Source of the DNA: JAYQKL01 sp038142705
GTDB taxonomy: Bacteria > Pseudomonadota > Alphaproteobacteria > RS24
NCBI GenBank assembly: GCA_965217015.1
Contig: OZ244224.1
Coordinates: forward strand, 1,240,001 to 1,304,000
Length of the DNA: 64,000 bases
Direction of reading: 5' to 3'
The translations under genes and the position numbers were made by a program. Of the stretch, positions 63,037 through 64,000 are shown in pieces. Each line of letters opens with the position of its first letter. The stretch's first letter is position 1. Below the pieces are notes generated by a model. It was not told the DNA's origin. It ran no database searches and was given only the letters and a program-made list of their open reading frames with translations.

Positions 63037-64000
63037 TTATTTTGCTGCGCACTCATCGCCAAACAACATTTGTTTGAATGAAGTCAAACTCTCTTCATCT
63101 AAATCGCGGCTGGTCCACCAATCCGCATGCTCATTTGTTTCCTTCCGCTCATCAATGACCAGCCCCCACATGGGTGCAATCTGATTTGGAACCATGGAGT
63201 AACGGACATCTGTGACAAGGTTTTTTTCACCATCAAAGCCCAAATAACCCTGCGAAAACCAACGAAACCTTTCAATATCTTTTTGCTGCTGACTATTTTC
63301 TTCTAACTCTGGCAAGTGATATTGATAGTCAAAAATTTTAATGCTTTCACCAGGACACCAGCTGAGCGCTCGTCCAGCACGAATGGCATCAACATAGAAA
63401 CTATCTTCATGCTGATAAATGGACTTCCAGAGTATTAGGTTGCCAAAAGAAGGTTTCAGCGTCATCCGTTCCGCACTGTGCCCCCGCGATTGGGCTAGTT
63501 TGAGCGCAGATGTCAATGCTCTTTCATACTGCACAAAACCCAAAGCCAAATAAGAGACAATCCAACTAATGGCAAAAAAACTAAATCGCCGCCGACCTGT
63601 TTTGACGGCCACGGCCAGAAGAACAAGGGCGGTAATTGTCAGAAGCGGGTCAACAATGGATATATTATTCCAAGTTATGCGCTCATGAGAGAAGGGCCAA
63701 AGGAGAAGCGTGCCATAAGACGTGCAGGCATCTAGTAAACCATGGGTCGCATACCCCAAAAAACTTGCCATATAGGTCGTTTTAAAACTTAGAGATTTTC
63801 TAACCAACGGAAAAATAAGAGCAGAGACGATTAACGCTCCGAAGGGAATGAAGAAAAGGGAATGCGTGAATTGCCTGTGGTACTCAAGAAATAAAATGGG
63901 GTCGGTTGATGACCTGATTAAAACATCTAAATCGGGCGCCAATCCTGCGAGAAAGCCGACAATACTTATCTTTGCAATATTGTTTTTATTTGCCACTGAC
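63037..64000 (-). CDS. DUF457/YdjM-type membrane-bound metal-dependent hydrolase (5' end outside window)
   Basis: Inner-membrane protein of the YdjM/DUF457 family. FLAGLAPDLDVLI and the metal-binding HRQFTHSLFFIPF are the family signature, followed by ATHGLLDACTSYGT and four or more helices, then a soluble C-terminal domain of about 150 aa. The frame is open to the right edge; a GTG at 63996 would give a start lacking the usual GAAxGE-type N-terminal segment, so the true start is probably beyond 64000. Family members are induced by LexA-type control or act in lipid or phosphate metabolism, but no substrate is established. It ends 65 bp from the CRISPR array. Confidence 0.82.
   Translation of the reverse strand, partial: SVANKNNIAKISIVGFLAGLAPDLDVLIRSSTDPILFLEYHRQFTHSLFFIPFGALIVSALIFPLVRKSLSFKTTYMASFLGYATHGLLDACTSYGTLLLWPFSHERITWNNISIVDPLLTITALVLLAVAVKTGRRRFSFFAISWIVSYLALGFVQYERALTSALKLAQSRGHSAERMTLKPSFGNLILWKSIYQHEDSFYVDAIRAGRALSWCPGESIKIFDYQYHLPELEENSQQQKDIERFRWFSQGYLGFDGEKNLVTDVRYSMVPNQIAPMWGLVIDERKETNEHADWWTSRDLDEESLTSFKQMLFGDECAAK

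Overview
This window looks like a chromosomal segment of a free-living, probably marine, alphaproteobacterium of moderate GC content. That is inferred from gene content and protein style: a TonB-dependent receptor, acyclic-terpene-type CoA catabolism, PaaN, a DUF3604 protein and a Cas9 locus with alphaproteobacterial flavour. The species cannot be named from the sequence alone. Both ends cut genes: a WecA-type phosphotransferase on the left and a DUF457/YdjM-type membrane protein on the right.

Region 1 (1-19.2 kb) is a surface-polysaccharide locus. A minus-strand operon of 15 genes starts with a NusG paralogue of the RfaH type (16516) and runs through galE, a UDP-sugar dehydrogenase, manC, a galactose-dehydrogenase-like enzyme with a lactonase, a glycosyltransferase, a CMP-sugar synthetase, a hydroxyacid dehydrogenase, a Wzx flippase, a DUF115 protein, an EpsG-type polymerase, an unusual SDR/GMC-like hybrid, a second glycosyltransferase and an epimerase. 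Many junctions overlap by 1-8 bases. A Wzz-like protein, an O-antigen-ligase-like protein and the WecA-type enzyme flank it, so initiation, flipping, polymerisation, length control and ligation are all represented.

Region 2 (19.2-35.9 kb) is a CoA-thioester catabolic cluster resembling atu (acyclic terpene utilisation). It has the AtuA family protein, both subunits of a biotin-dependent acyl-CoA carboxylase, an enoyl-CoA hydratase, a divergent acyl-CoA dehydrogenase whose catalytic Glu is in the isovaleryl-CoA-dehydrogenase position, an acyl-CoA synthetase, a tandem HxlR regulator, an esterase and a TonB-dependent receptor ending at a clear terminator.

Region 3 (35.9-56.8 kb) continues the catabolic theme: a minus-strand operon of two thiolases, PaaN, a lipocalin-like protein and a tannase-family esterase; then nitronate monooxygenase, carotenoid oxygenase, amidohydrolase, SDR, metallo-beta-lactamase-fold lipoprotein, epoxide hydrolase, a GH2 glycosidase, a KstD-like flavoprotein and DUF3604.

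Region 4 (56.8-63 kb) is a complete type II-C CRISPR-Cas system: cas9-cas1-cas2 on the plus strand and an array of 12 identical 36-nt repeats with 11 spacers of exactly 30 nt. A tracrRNA gene is visible on the minus strand just upstream of cas9, with a bulged anti-repeat and a UUCG-capped terminator hairpin. Its orientation implies that the array is also read on the minus strand, towards cas2. The Cas9 is long for II-C (1266 aa) and carries a zinc-type (two CxxC) HNH domain with Glu-His where Asp-His is usual.
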